Below are positions 51,425-60,648 of a stretch of DNA of 64,000 nt, one piece after another. The stretch is from contig NZ_CADIJY010000016.1 in NCBI RefSeq assembly GCF_902859735.1, positions 1 through 64,000 of the forward strand. The letters run 5' to 3'. The stretch is from Achromobacter aegrifaciens. Its GTDB lineage: Bacteria; Pseudomonadota; Gammaproteobacteria; Burkholderiales; Burkholderiaceae_B. The notes under the pieces were generated by a model that had not been told where the DNA came from, did no database searches, and worked only from the letters and a program-made list of their open reading frames with translations. How positions within the stretch are numbered: the stretch's first letter is position 1; each line of letters starts with the position of its first letter. Made by a program: the position numbers and the translations under genes.

Positions 51425-53254
51425 TCAGGCCAGGTCCAGCGTGTCCAGATCCACCGGCAAGGCGCGGTTCAGGGCGCTGGCCACCTTCACGCGCAAAGCG
51501 TTGGAGTGCGCGCGCCGGACCTCGCGCTTGACGTCCAGCAGTTGCTGAGGGTGCATGGAGAACTCGGTCAGGCCCAGACCCAGCAGCAGCCGGGTCATGC
51601 GCGAATCCCCCGCCATCTCGCCGCACACGGCAACCGGCTTGCCGGCACGCTCGCCCGCATTGATGGTGTGCGCGACCAGACGCAACACCGCGGGATGCAG
51701 CGGATCGTACAGGGACGCCACGTCGTGGTCGCCGCGATCGATCGCCAACGTGTACTGGATCAGGTCATTGGTGCCGATGGACAGGAAGTCCAGCGCCTGC
51801 GCAAAGGGTTCGATGGCGATGGCGATGGCGGGCACCTCGACCATGGCGCCCACTTCCATGTGGGGCGCATAGGCCTGGCCGCGCGCGTCCAGTTCGCGCC
51901 GCGCCGATTCGATGGCCGCCTTGGTCGCCACCACCTCGTGCATGTGCGCAATCATCGGTATCAGCAGGCGCACAGGCCCGTGCGCCGAGGCCCGCAGGAT
52001 GGCGCGCAGCTGTGTTGCGAACATCTCCGGGCGCGCCAGGCAATAGCGGATGGCGCGCTGGCCGAGCGCGGGATTGGTGGCCACCGTGGCCTCGCCATCC
52101 AGCGTCTTGTCCGAGCCGATGTCCAGCGTGCGGATCGTGACGGGCCGGCCGGCCATCACCTTGACCACCGACGAGTAAGCTTCGTACTGTTCTTCTTCGC
52201 CCGGCAGGTCCGGACGCCCCATGAAGAGGAATTCGCTGCGGAACAAGCCGATGCCGTGCGCGCCGGAAGCCAATGCCAGCGCCGCTTCGTCCGGCAGTTC
52301 GATGTTGGCGTGCAGCACCACATCAATGCCATCCAGCGTGACCGAGGGCTCGTCGCGCAGCAGGCTCAGTTCGGCGCGCTCGTCGGCATAGGCCGATTGG
52401 CGGCGGCGGTATTCCTCGAGAATGCGGCTGGACGGATTGACGATCACCGCGCCGGCTGCGCCGTCGATGATCAGCATGTCGCCGTCGCGGACCAGTTCCC
52501 GCACGTTGCCCATGGCGACCACCGCTGGCACGGCCATGCTGCGCGCCACGATGGCGGTATGCGAAGTGGGACCGCCCAGGTCCGTCACGAAGGCGGCAAA
52601 GCGGCCGCCCCGCAGGCGCAGCATGTCGGCGGGCGAAATATCGTGGGCCACGACCACCAACGCGTCGTCGCCGCCCATGTGGGACATGTCGGGCAGGATG
52701 GCCGAGGTGCCAGCCAGCACATGCAATACCCGTTCGATGACCTGGCGCACGTCGGCCCCGCGCTCGCGCAGGTACTCGTCTTCCATGGCGTCGAACTGCT
52801 GGCCCAGGATCTGCCCCTGCGTCGTCAGCGCCCATTCGGCGTTGTAGTGGCGTTCGGCAATCAGCGCCAGGGTCTGCTCGGCCAGCAGCGGGTCGCCCAA
52901 TAGCAGGCTGTGCACGTTGAGCATGGCGCCGAGCTCGCGCGGCGCGTCGGCCGGCAAGGTATCGGCCAGCTGCAGCAGTTCCTGCTGCGCCGAAGCCAGG
53001 GCATCGGTGAGCCGGCTGCTTTCGGCAGGCACGTCCTCGGGCGAGATGCGGTAGTGCGCGACCTCCAGCGCCGCCGCACCCATGACGACCGCGCGGCCGA
53101 TGGCGTATCCCTTGGCCACGCCTTTGCCATACAGACACACAACGGGGCTGGCAGAACCAGCCCCGTTGTTGGGTGCGTCATTGAGGGTCGTAGACGAGCC
53201 GGCCTGGGCAACGCTCAGGCCGGCCGATTCGGAAGAAATTCTATTCCTGCTCAC
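51425..53254 (-). CDS. ptsI: PEP-protein phosphotransferase (Enzyme I)
   Basis: Enzyme I of the phosphotransferase system, about 609 residues if the GTG at 53254 is used. The phospho-His site is in GGPTSHTAIVARS; the PEP-binding barrel has the TLDIGSDK, GAMVEVPA and GTNDLIQY motifs and CGEMAGD near the end. The family core begins at VVCLYGKGVAKGYAIG, about 38 residues after the GTG, so the first stretch is an extension, or the true start is a GTG near 53139 beyond the hairpin at 53139-53169. The GTG at 53254 overlaps the ptsH stop. Phosphorylates HPr from PEP. Confidence 0.93.
   Translation of the reverse strand: MSRNRISSESAGLSVAQAGSSTTLNDAPNNGAGSASPVVCLYGKGVAKGYAIGRAVVMGAAALEVAHYRISPEDVPAESSRLTDALASAQQELLQLADTLPADAPRELGAMLNVHSLLLGDPLLAEQTLALIAERHYNAEWALTTQGQILGQQFDAMEDEYLRERGADVRQVIERVLHVLAGTSAILPDMSHMGGDDALVVVAHDISPADMLRLRGGRFAAFVTDLGGPTSHTAIVARSMAVPAVVAMGNVRELVRDGDMLIIDGAAGAVIVNPSSRILEEYRRRQSAYADERAELSLLRDEPSVTLDGIDVVLHANIELPDEAALALASGAHGIGLFRSEFLFMGRPDLPGEEEQYEAYSSVVKVMAGRPVTIRTLDIGSDKTLDGEATVATNPALGQRAIRYCLARPEMFATQLRAILRASAHGPVRLLIPMIAHMHEVVATKAAIESARRELDARGQAYAPHMEVGAMVEVPAIAIAIEPFAQALDFLSIGTNDLIQYTLAIDRGDHDVASLYDPLHPAVLRLVAHTINAGERAGKPVAVCGEMAGDSRMTRLLLGLGLTEFSMHPQQLLDVKREVRRAHSNALRVKVASALNRALPVDLDTLDLA
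53139..53169 (-). other. perfect hairpin at the 5' end of ptsI
   Basis: A 13-bp perfect stem (53139-53151 with 53157-53169) with a 5-nt loop. If ptsI begins at 53254, the hairpin lies in coding sequence for the extension. If it begins at GTG near 53139, the hairpin lies in a ptsH-ptsI spacer and may affect processing or translation. There is no T-tract. Confidence 0.6.
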
Positions 53255-53510
53255 CGAATTTGCTGTCGAACAATGATTGAATTTCGGAAAGGGCCTGATC
53301 GGCGTCATTGCCGGAGGCCTCCAGCTTAACCGTCACGCCCAGCCCGGCCGCCAGCATCATGACGCCCATGATGCTCTTGGCGTTCACGCGCTGCGCGCCG
53401 CGCGAGATGAAGATCTCGCTGGAAAACTTGCTGGCCAGCTGCGTCAGCTTGGCAGCCGCCCGGGCATGCAGGCCCAGTTTATTGCTGATGACGATGTCTG
53501 TATTAGGCAT
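53241..53510 (-). CDS. ptsH: HPr phosphocarrier protein
   Basis: An 89-residue HPr. The active His15 lies in LGLHARAA and the regulatory Ser46 in AKSIMGVMMLA, so both PEP-dependent and kinase-dependent phosphorylation sites are kept. It passes phosphate from Enzyme I to EIIA. In betaproteobacteria lacking sugar EIIBC it serves regulation, often with HPr kinase. Flanked by the EIIA gene upstream and ptsI downstream. Confidence 0.96.
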   Translation of the reverse strand: MPNTDIVISNKLGLHARAAAKLTQLASKFSSEIFISRGAQRVNAKSIMGVMMLAAGLGVTVKLEASGNDADQALSEIQSLFDSKFGEQE

Positions 53511-53619
53511 AGGAAATATTATGGCTGCGGCATGAGGCCGCAGTGTTGATCACAGCAAACCGTCGAACCGTCAATCGGCCTGAATGGATAGCCGACATAA
53601 TAGGGCAAACTTCCGCCCG

Positions 53620-54021
53620 TCAGTCTACACGTAAGACGCCCTGAAGCCCGCCGGCCAGCGCCTTCTCGCGGGTTTCGGCCAAGGGCAGATTGCGATAGGT
53701 CAGGGCCCGCAGCAGCATCGGGGTATTCAATCCGGCCAGCACGCAGCACTGGATGCCCTGGGCCTGGGCATCGGAGACGGCGCGCTTGGCGATATTGGCG
53801 GGCGTGGCGCCGATCAGATCGGTCAGCACCAGCACGCCCGCGCCATGTTCCTGCTCCAGGATGTCCTTCAGGACTTGCGGCGCCAGGTCGTCCGGCCGGT
53901 CTTCAGGCTGGATGTCGTGTATGGCCAGCATGCCGTCCAGGTTGCCCATGACGTGGCTGGCGCAATCGCGTATCGCGGCGCCCAGGGGCGCGTGCACGAC
54001 GATGACTATACCGGTGGTCAT
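53620..54021 (-). CDS. PTS EIIA component, mannose class
   Basis: A 133-residue EIIA of the mannose/sorbose fold (PF03610). The phospho-His is His10 in VVHAPLG; TDLIGATPANIA is the other family block. No EIIB, EIIC or EIID gene lies beside it, so it probably works as a regulatory phosphoprotein rather than in sugar uptake. It lies 18 bp after gshB and 109 bp before ptsH in the same direction. Confidence 0.93.
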   Translation of the reverse strand: MTTGIVIVVHAPLGAAIRDCASHVMGNLDGMLAIHDIQPEDRPDDLAPQVLKDILEQEHGAGVLVLTDLIGATPANIAKRAVSDAQAQGIQCCVLAGLNTPMLLRALTYRNLPLAETREKALAGGLQGVLRVD

Positions 54022-54039
54022 GACAGGGGTCCTGGCGGG

Positions 54040-55011
54040 TCAAGCGGCAGCGGCAGGGGTCGCCACGGCCTTTTCCAGCGCCTGGACGAACATGCCGGCG
54101 ACGTCGAAACCGGTTTGCTCCGCGATTTCCACAAAACAGGTGGGGCTGGTGACGTTGACTTCAGTGACGTAATCGCCAATGACGTCCAGGCCGACCAGCA
54201 GCAGACCGCGGGCGGCTAGCTTGGGAGCCACGGCCTCGGCGATCTCGCGGTCGCGCGGGGAAAGTTCCTGGGCCACGCCGCGGCCGCCGGCCGCCAGGTT
54301 GCCGCGGGTTTCACCGGCCAGCGGAATACGGGCCAGGGAGTACGGCACCGGCACCCCGCCGATCAGCAGGATGCGCTTGTCGCCCTTGACGATGTCGGGA
54401 ATGTAGCGCTGCGCCATGATGGTGCGCGCGCCATTGTCCGTCAGCGTTTCCAGGATGGCGTTGAGGTTGGGATCCTTGGGCTGCAGCCGGAACACGCCCG
54501 TGCCGCCCATGCCGTCCAGCGGTTTGACGATGACATCGTGATGCTCGTCGTGGAACGCCTTCAGGCGGGCCATGCTGCGGGTCACCAGCGTGGGCGCGGT
54601 GAACTCGCTGATTTCGGTGATGGCCAGCTTTTCGGGATGGTTGCGGATCGCCGCGCCGCTGTTGAACACGCGGGCGCCTTGCGCCTCGGCATATTCGAGC
54701 AGGTGCGTGGAATAGACGTATTCCATGTCGAACGGCGGATCCTTGCGCATGACCACCGCGCCGAATTCCGCCAGCGGCAGATCCCGGGCGGCAGACTCGC
54801 GCCACCAGTCGTGGCCGTGCAGATCGGCGTCCGCGACCAGTTCGATGGGGGTGGCCGCGGTCTTGACCGTGCCCGCCTCGATATAGAGATCGCCCTGCAT
54901 GGCCACGCTTAGCGTATGGCCGCGCGCCACCAGGGCGCGCATCATGGCGACAGAGCTGTCCTTGTACGCCTTGAGCAGCGGCAAGGGATCCAAAACGAAC
55001 AATACATGCAT
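54040..55011 (-). CDS. gshB: glutathione synthetase
   Basis: A 323-residue ATP-grasp ligase that joins gamma-glutamylcysteine and glycine. Family motifs: MHVLFVLDPL start, MRKDPPFDMEY near 90, VVKP-like IVKPLDGMGGTGVFR near 170, and the C-terminal GLDVIGDYVTEVNVTSPTC. Start ATG 55011; the upstream frame to 55086 was rejected. It lies between infC and the EIIA gene, the usual betaproteobacterial gshB-pts grouping. A hairpin is 20 bp before the start. Confidence 0.96.
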   Translation of the reverse strand: MHVLFVLDPLPLLKAYKDSSVAMMRALVARGHTLSVAMQGDLYIEAGTVKTAATPIELVADADLHGHDWWRESAARDLPLAEFGAVVMRKDPPFDMEYVYSTHLLEYAEAQGARVFNSGAAIRNHPEKLAITEISEFTAPTLVTRSMARLKAFHDEHHDVIVKPLDGMGGTGVFRLQPKDPNLNAILETLTDNGARTIMAQRYIPDIVKGDKRILLIGGVPVPYSLARIPLAGETRGNLAAGGRGVAQELSPRDREIAEAVAPKLAARGLLLVGLDVIGDYVTEVNVTSPTCFVEIAEQTGFDVAGMFVQALEKAVATPAAAA

Positions 55012-55031
55012 CGCGACACCCTGAACGGACA

Positions 55032-55055
55032 CCGCCTTCCCTCGCGGGAAGGCGG
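55032..55055. other. perfect hairpin in the gshB leader
   Basis: CCGCCTTCCC (55032-55041) pairs with GGGAAGGCGG (55046-55055) over TCGC. It ends 20 bp before the gshB start codon. There is no T-tract on the gshB strand, so a role in RNA stability or translation is more likely than termination. Confidence 0.5.
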
Positions 55056-55165
55056 CTTTATGACATCGTAGCGCAGAGCCGCCCAATTAGCGAACCCGCC
55101 GGCGCCATGGCAGGCGGCAGATCGCACAGGCGGCGTAGCCTCCCTGGGGAGACTACGGCAGGAGC

Positions 55166-55717
55166 TCAGGCAGCCGACTCAGGCTTGCCCGCAGGCACGG
55201 CCTTTTTCTTCGGCGCCAGCACCATGACCATCTGACGGCCTTCGAGCTTCGGCATGGCTTCGACCTGGGCAAGTTCCAGCAGATCGTCGCGCACACGTTC
55301 AAGCACCCGCATACCGAGTTCCTGGTGGGCCATTTCGCGGCCACGGAAACGCAGCGTCACCTTGGCCTTGTCGCCTTCTTCGAGGAAGCGGCGCAGATTG
55401 CGCAGCTTGACCTGGTAGTCGCCCTCGTCGGTGGCCGGACGGAATTTGACTTCCTTGACCTGGATGACCTTCTGCTTGGAACGAGCTTCAGCTTGGCGCT
55501 TCTGCTCCTGGTACTTGAATTTGCCGTAGTCCATCAAACGGCAGACCGGCGGTTCGGCGTTCGGCGCGATTTCCACCAGATCCACGTCGCTTTGCTCGGA
55601 AAGACGGAAGGCGTCGGCAATCTTGACGATGCCGAGCTGTTCTCCGTCCAGACCTATCAGGCGCACCTCGGGGACGCGGATTTCACCGTTGATGCGATTG
55701 GCTTTTTCAGTGGCGAT
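55166..55717 (-). CDS. infC: translation initiation factor IF-3 with AUC start
   Basis: A 183-residue IF-3. The N-terminal domain (about 1-75; [21 protein letters not shown]) and C-terminal domain (about 85-170; [20 protein letters not shown]) are complete. No ATG, GTG or TTG is in a suitable place for the N-terminal domain; the frame begins properly at ATC 55717, preceded by AGGAG at 9-bp spacing. IF-3 genes commonly start with a rare AUU/AUC codon, which allows IF-3 to repress its own translation. The next ATG-like start in frame is at 55666 and would cut off the first domain's start. It follows thrS by 20 bp. Confidence 0.95.
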   Translation of the reverse strand: MATEKANRINGEIRVPEVRLIGLDGEQLGIVKIADAFRLSEQSDVDLVEIAPNAEPPVCRLMDYGKFKYQEQKRQAEARSKQKVIQVKEVKFRPATDEGDYQVKLRNLRRFLEEGDKAKVTLRFRGREMAHQELGMRVLERVRDDLLELAQVEAMPKLEGRQMVMVLAPKKKAVPAGKPESAA

Positions 55718-55737
55718 GTTGAAAGCTCCTAGAAATG

Positions 55738-57690
55738 TTAAGCAGCGCTGCTATCAGGATGAACGACGTCGCGACGGGTGGAAACGTCCTCGGACAAGCG
55801 CGCGACGAATTCGTCGTATGCGATGGCTCCGAGGTCCAATCCGCCCAGTCCGCGTACGGCTACAGTGCCGTTTTGCTTTTCCTTGTCGCCGACGACGAGG
55901 ATGTACGGCACCTTTTGCAGGCTGTGCTCCCGAATTTTACGAGTGATTTTTTCACCGCGCAAATCGGACTCTACTCTAAAGCCTTGTTTTTTCAGGCTTT
56001 GCGTGATTTCAGCCGCATAATCGGCCGAAGGTTCGGAAATGCAGCATACGACGGCCTGCACCGGGGCCAGCCAGGGAGGCATGGCGCCGGCGTGGTTTTC
56101 GATCAGCATGCCGATGAAACGCTCCAGCGAACCGAGGATCGCGCGGTGCAGCATGACCGGCGGGCGACGCTGGTCGTTCTGGTCCACGTACTCGGCGCCC
56201 AGGCGCACGGGCATGGAGAAGTCGACCTGGATCGTGCCGCACTGCCAGTGGCGGCCGATGGCGTCCTTCAGGGTGTATTCCACCTTGGGGCCATAGAACG
56301 CGCCCTCTCCCGGCGAGATCTCGAATTCGCAACCCGTGCGGCGCAGGCTCTCCATCAGGGCGGCTTCGGCCGTATCCCAGACTTCGTCCGTGCCGATGCG
56401 CTTTTCAGGACGCGTGGCGACCTTGTACAGCACTTCCGTGAAGCCGAAGTCGCGGTAGACCTTCTGCAGCAGCGCGGTGAAGTCGGCGCACTCGTCCTGC
56501 AGCTGTTCTTCGGTACAGAAGATGTGGCCGTCGTCCTGCGTGAAGCCGCGCACGCGCATCATGCCGTGCAGCGAGCCCGAGGGCTCGTTGCGGTGGCACT
56601 GGCCGAATTCGCCGTAGCGCAGGGGCAATTCGCGATAGGAATGCAGGCCGGCGTTGAAGATCTGCACGTGGCCGGGGCAGTTCATCGGCTTCAGGCCGTA
56701 AACGCGGTTCTCGGACTCCGTCGTGAACATGTTTTCACGGTAGTTGTCCCAGTGGCCCGTCTTCTTCCAGAGCGAAATATCGAGGATCTGCGGCGCCTTC
56801 ACTTCCTGGTAGCCGTTGTCGCGGTAGACGGAGCGCATGTATTGCTCCACCTGCTGCCACAGCGCCCAACCCTTGGGGTGCCAGAAAATCAGACCAGGGG
56901 CCTCGTCCTGGAAGTGGAACAGGTCCAATTCGCGGCCGATCTTGCGGTGGTCGCGGCGCTCGGCCTCTTCCAGCATGTGCAGGTAGGCTTCCTGTTCTTC
57001 CTTGGTTGCCCAGGCCGTGCCGTAGATGCGCTGGAGCATCTCGTTCTTGCTGTCGCCGCGCCAGTAGGCGCCGGCAACCTTCATGAGCTTGAAGACCTTC
57101 AGCTTGCCCGTGGACGGCACGTGGGGGCCGCGGCACAGGTCGATGAAGTCGCCTTCGCGGTACAGGCTGAGCGGCTCGTTCGACGGAATCGAGGCGATGA
57201 TCTCGGCCTTGTACTTTTCGCCGATGCTCTTGAAGAATTCGACGGCGGCGTCGCGCGACCATTCCTCGCGCGTGACGACCTCGTCCTTCTTGGCGAGTTC
57301 GGCCATCTTTTTCTCGATGGCGGCCAGGTCTTCGGGCGTGAACGGGCGCTTGTACGAGAAGTCGTAGTAGAAGCCGTTGTCGATCACCGGACCGATGGTG
57401 ACCTGCGCATCCGGAAACAGCTCCTTGACGGCATAGGCCAGCAAGTGCGCCGTCGAGTGGCGGATCAGATCCAGGCCGTCGGCGTCCTTGGCGGTGACGA
57501 TGGCCAGGCGCGCGTCGCCCTCGATGCGGAAGCTGGTGTCGACCAGCCTGGAGTCCGAGCCCTCAAACGTCACGCGGCCGCCCAAGGCGGCCTTCGCCAG
57601 GCCCGTACCGATCGATTGCGCCACTTCGGCAACCGTTACCGGCCCCGGATATTGGCGCTGCGAACCATCGGGCAATGTGATCTGTACCAT
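55738..57690 (-). CDS. thrS: threonyl-tRNA synthetase
   Basis: A 650-residue class II synthetase. In order: TGS domain (about 1-60), editing SAD domain (about 65-225; [19 protein letters not shown] with zinc-type HxxxH), catalytic core (about 240-540; class II motif 2 near [11 protein letters not shown], motif 3 near [12 protein letters not shown]; zinc Cys in MNCPGH), and anticodon-binding domain (about 545-640). It starts at ATG 57690. A terminator-like hairpin in its leader suggests attenuation. Confidence 0.98.
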   Translation of the reverse strand: MVQITLPDGSQRQYPGPVTVAEVAQSIGTGLAKAALGGRVTFEGSDSRLVDTSFRIEGDARLAIVTAKDADGLDLIRHSTAHLLAYAVKELFPDAQVTIGPVIDNGFYYDFSYKRPFTPEDLAAIEKKMAELAKKDEVVTREEWSRDAAVEFFKSIGEKYKAEIIASIPSNEPLSLYREGDFIDLCRGPHVPSTGKLKVFKLMKVAGAYWRGDSKNEMLQRIYGTAWATKEEQEAYLHMLEEAERRDHRKIGRELDLFHFQDEAPGLIFWHPKGWALWQQVEQYMRSVYRDNGYQEVKAPQILDISLWKKTGHWDNYRENMFTTESENRVYGLKPMNCPGHVQIFNAGLHSYRELPLRYGEFGQCHRNEPSGSLHGMMRVRGFTQDDGHIFCTEEQLQDECADFTALLQKVYRDFGFTEVLYKVATRPEKRIGTDEVWDTAEAALMESLRRTGCEFEISPGEGAFYGPKVEYTLKDAIGRHWQCGTIQVDFSMPVRLGAEYVDQNDQRRPPVMLHRAILGSLERFIGMLIENHAGAMPPWLAPVQAVVCCISEPSADYAAEITQSLKKQGFRVESDLRGEKITRKIREHSLQKVPYILVVGDKEKQNGTVAVRGLGGLDLGAIAYDEFVARLSEDVSTRRDVVHPDSSAA

Positions 57691-58279
57691 CGGGAGTGCT
57701 TCCTGGGGGGTTCTGGGAACTAAACAAACAAATTACGGAAACGAAAAACGCGGCCTGAGAGCCGCGTTCCTTGGATTGTCTTGCTGAGTCCTACCGCTGA
57801 CCTGACACGGTGAAACCCGACGCACGAAAACTTAACGCGACATAGGGCGAAAGTTCCGGGTCGTAGTTCGTGCCAGCGGGAAAAACATGGTGTCTGGACC
57901 TAATGATGCTCGCCGCAGCGGCAGGGATCAAAAACAGCAAACAATGCACTGCGCAACAGAAGCTGTGCTTATCGTCGACGATTGTATCACTATTTACGCC
58001 TTTTCCGTGGCTAAAGCGCCACAGCGCGCCCTGGAGCGCGTGCGAGGTGCGCCCGGCGGCGCCATAACTCAAAAACTCATCTGCCGTCGCGGCCTAAATC
58101 CCGGCTGTTGCACGCGTGCTTCTCGCATATATGACAGGTCGACGGTGCAACAGTCTGATATTGGCGCGATTCATCTCCCGCGGGCCATGCGAAAACGTAA
58201 TCTGCCTTCGCAAATTCAGGACACCCGCGACCTGCGCAATCGACCGCCGGCGTTCCCCCATCCTGCATGTGGAGCATCG
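57691..58279. other. intergenic region between thrS and the response regulator
   Basis: A 589-bp gap between divergent genes. Left of 57770 it contains the thrS leader hairpin. The middle (57770-58160) shows no convincing gene, tRNA or repeat; GC content dips around 57930-58000. The right part should hold the regulator's promoter. Confidence 0.4.
57747..57768 (-). promoter_or_regulatory. terminator-like hairpin in the thrS leader
   Basis: AACGCGGC (57747-57754) pairs with GCCGCGTT (57761-57768) over CTGAGA. On the minus strand a TTTTT-CGTTT tract follows, then the leader continues about 55 nt to the thrS start. The shape is that of an intrinsic terminator placed between promoter and gene, as in attenuation. 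Confidence 0.65.
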
Positions 58280-59020
58280 ATGAAAACTGTCTCAGCGCTC
58301 ACCCTCAAAGCGCCCCCGCACATCAACCCCGAGCCCGCCGAAAGCGGCGACCGCCCGGGCACGCGCCGGCACCTGCTCCTGTCCCGGCCGCCGCCTCTCA
58401 TCAAGGTGGCGATCCTGGACGACCACCCCGTGGTTGCCGTGGGCGTGGGCGCCTACCTGGAGAGCCGACCGGGCTTCCGGGTGGTGCACCGGGAGACCTC
58501 GGCACGGTCCCTCCTGGAGAAACTTACCCACTCACCCTGCGAAGTTGCCCTGGTCGATTTCTACCTGCCCCTGGAACCCTGGGATGGCGTGAACTATCTG
58601 CGGCGCCTGCGCCGCTACCACCCCGGGATGGCGCTCATCACCTTCTCGGCGGGCAGCCGCCAGGAAACTCAGTACGCGGCGTTCCGCGCAGGCGCGAATG
58701 GCTATTTCGCCAAGGAATGCGGCATGGTGCTGCTGCCGGAGATGATCCGCGGCGTACTGGCGGGCAAGGAAGAGTTCCTCACGGTGCAGGACGGCAAGAT
58801 CCGGCCGCAGCAGCCGACGCATCCTCACGCGGCATTGACGACTTCGGAAGTGGAGATACTGCGCCACATCAGCCTAGGGCTGTCCGTCACGCAGATCTCG
58901 GCGCGGCTGATGCGCAGCAAGAAAACGATCAGCACCCACAAGCGCCGCGCCATGCGCAAGCTGCAGTTGTCCGACGATTTGTCGCTGGCGCTTTATCTGC
59001 GGGAGAAATTCGCTGAATGA
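58280..59020 (+). CDS. NarL/LuxR-type response regulator (orphan)
   Basis: A 246-residue regulator with a 40-residue N-terminal extension before the receiver. The receiver (about 41-160) has acidic Asp47/Asp48, phospho-acceptor Asp93 (ALVDFYL), a Ser at the Thr/Ser position (TFSAGS) and Lys145. The LuxR-type HTH (about 183-243) contains LTTSEVEILRHISLGLSVTQISARLMRSKKTISTHKRRAM. It resembles BvgA/RcsB-type regulators. No sensor kinase gene is next to it. Start ATG 58280 with GGAG. It converges on hemN. Confidence 0.9.
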   Translation: MKTVSALTLKAPPHINPEPAESGDRPGTRRHLLLSRPPPLIKVAILDDHPVVAVGVGAYLESRPGFRVVHRETSARSLLEKLTHSPCEVALVDFYLPLEPWDGVNYLRRLRRYHPGMALITFSAGSRQETQYAAFRAGANGYFAKECGMVLLPEMIRGVLAGKEEFLTVQDGKIRPQQPTHPHAALTTSEVEILRHISLGLSVTQISARLMRSKKTISTHKRRAMRKLQLSDDLSLALYLREKFAE

Positions 59021-59050
59021 GCGCCGCCGGGCTCTGCGCGACGCCGCGGC

Positions 59051-60481
59051 TCAGATGATCCGCGAGTAGCTGGCCGCGGTGCCCGGCGCCCGCAGGTAGC
59101 CGTCGAACGCCATGGCGACGGCTCGCACGAAGTACCAGCCCAGGCCGGTCACCTGCAGTTCGCCGGGGTGCAGGTTGACCAGGCCCAGCTCGGCCAGATT
59201 CGCCATCTGCAGCAGTTCCGGGCCAAAGCTGTCGGCGAACCGCAATCCGTGGCGCGCCTCTATCCGGCTGTAGTCCACGCGGCCCTGGCACATGATGTCC
59301 ATGATGATCTCGCGGCGAACCAGATCATCCGTGCTCAGCGCCAACCCTCTTTCGACGGCGAAGCGCCCTGCTTCGATTGCCGCGTAATACTCGTCCAGGA
59401 CTTTGGCGTTCTGGCTGTAGGTATTGCCGATGCGGCCGATCGCGGACACGCCCAGCGCGACCAGGTCGCGGTCGGGCTGCGTGCTGTAGCCCTGGAAGTT
59501 GCGGTGCAGCGCCCCCTTGCGCTTGGCGATCGCCAGCGCATCGGTTTCCAGCGCGAAATGGTCCATGCCGATATAGGCGTAGCCCTGCTTCAGAAAACCA
59601 TCGATGGCGGCGCTGAGCAGCCCCACCCGCGTCTCCCTGTCGGGCAGGTCGCCCTCGTTGATGCGGCGCTGCGGCTTGAAGCGCGCGGGCAGGTGGGCGT
59701 AGGCATACAGCGCGATGCGGTCGGGCCGCAGCGCGATGACCTGAGCGATCGTGCGGGCAAAGGACTCCGTAGTCTGCAGCGGCAGGCCATAGATGAGATC
59801 CACGTTGACCGAGGCATAGCCCAACGCCCGGGAGCTCTGCATCAGCGCCCGCACGTCTTCGAACGACTGCATGCGGTGCACAGCGGCCTGCACCCGGGGA
59901 TCGAAATCCTGCACGCCGAAACTCAGGCGGTTAAAGCCCAGTTCGCGCATATGGGCCAGGCGGTCGGGCGTGGCGGTGCGCGGATCTACCTCGATCGAGA
60001 TTTCCGCGTCGGGTTCGAAGCGGAAGGCGCGTCGCAGGTTCTCCATCAGACGCGACAATTCCTCGTCGGACAAAAAGGTCGGCGTGCCGCCCCCGAAATG
60101 CAACTGCGATACGGGTACGCCCTCGCCCAGTTCGCGCACATGCAGCTCGATCTCGGCCGCCAGGGCGTCCAGATAGCGGGCGGCGCGGTCGTGGTGGCGA
60201 GTCACCACCTTGTTACAGGCGCAGTAATAACAGACCGATTCACAGAACGGGATGTGCACGTAGAGCGACAAAGGCTCGGCCGGCGCCGTCGCGCGGCGCT
60301 GCTGCAGCGCCTGCCGGTACTCCTGCTCGCCGAAGCCGCCGTGATACCGGTCAGCCGTGGGATACGAGGTATAGCGGGGCCCGTTCTTGTCCAGCCGCGC
60401 CAGCAATTGCGGCGGGAACAATGGGCTGGCGGCGGAGGGCTCGCGGGATTCTGTCTGTGACGGGCGTAGGGCGGCTTGCAT
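59051..60481 (-). CDS. hemN: oxygen-independent coproporphyrinogen III oxidase
   Basis: A 476-residue radical SAM enzyme. The cluster cysteines are Cys80, Cys84 and Cys87 (CESVCYYC), followed by a GGGTP motif; the C-terminal HemN domain (about 385-470) completes it. It decarboxylates coproporphyrinogen III to protoporphyrinogen IX without oxygen, for anaerobic heme synthesis. Start ATG 60481. An FNR-like box lies 36-50 bp upstream, which fits induction at low oxygen. Confidence 0.95.
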   Translation of the reverse strand: MQAALRPSQTESREPSAASPLFPPQLLARLDKNGPRYTSYPTADRYHGGFGEQEYRQALQQRRATAPAEPLSLYVHIPFCESVCYYCACNKVVTRHHDRAARYLDALAAEIELHVRELGEGVPVSQLHFGGGTPTFLSDEELSRLMENLRRAFRFEPDAEISIEVDPRTATPDRLAHMRELGFNRLSFGVQDFDPRVQAAVHRMQSFEDVRALMQSSRALGYASVNVDLIYGLPLQTTESFARTIAQVIALRPDRIALYAYAHLPARFKPQRRINEGDLPDRETRVGLLSAAIDGFLKQGYAYIGMDHFALETDALAIAKRKGALHRNFQGYSTQPDRDLVALGVSAIGRIGNTYSQNAKVLDEYYAAIEAGRFAVERGLALSTDDLVRREIIMDIMCQGRVDYSRIEARHGLRFADSFGPELLQMANLAELGLVNLHPGELQVTGLGWYFVRAVAMAFDGYLRAPGTAASYSRII

Positions 60482-60516
60482 ACCTGGAATTATTCGCCTG
60501 TGCCGGCCAGTCCGGG

Positions 60517-60530
60517 TTGATCTTGCGCAA
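60517..60530. promoter_or_regulatory. FNR/Anr-like box upstream of hemN
   Basis: TTGAT-CTTG-CGCAA matches the FNR consensus TTGAT-N4-ATCAA at all five bases of one half and three of five in the other. It lies 36-49 bp before the hemN start. Confidence 0.55.
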
Positions 60531-60648
60531 ACGCCAGCGTGTTGCCCCCCGCCAGTCCACCTGCCCACCCAGAAAACACCCCGCGGCGCTAGCGGCCTCG
60601 TCCCCGTAAAATGCGCCTGTCACAAAGATGCACAACAAGGAAACCATC

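Noticed and set aside
55735-57723. A 662-codon open frame opposite thrS and part of infC
   Set aside because: Same reasoning: antisense shadow of a clearly conserved synthetase gene.
57691-58160. A tRNA or T-box upstream of thrS
   Set aside because: No cloverleaf, T-loop sequence or T-box core motif was found; only an intrinsic terminator-like hairpin is visible.
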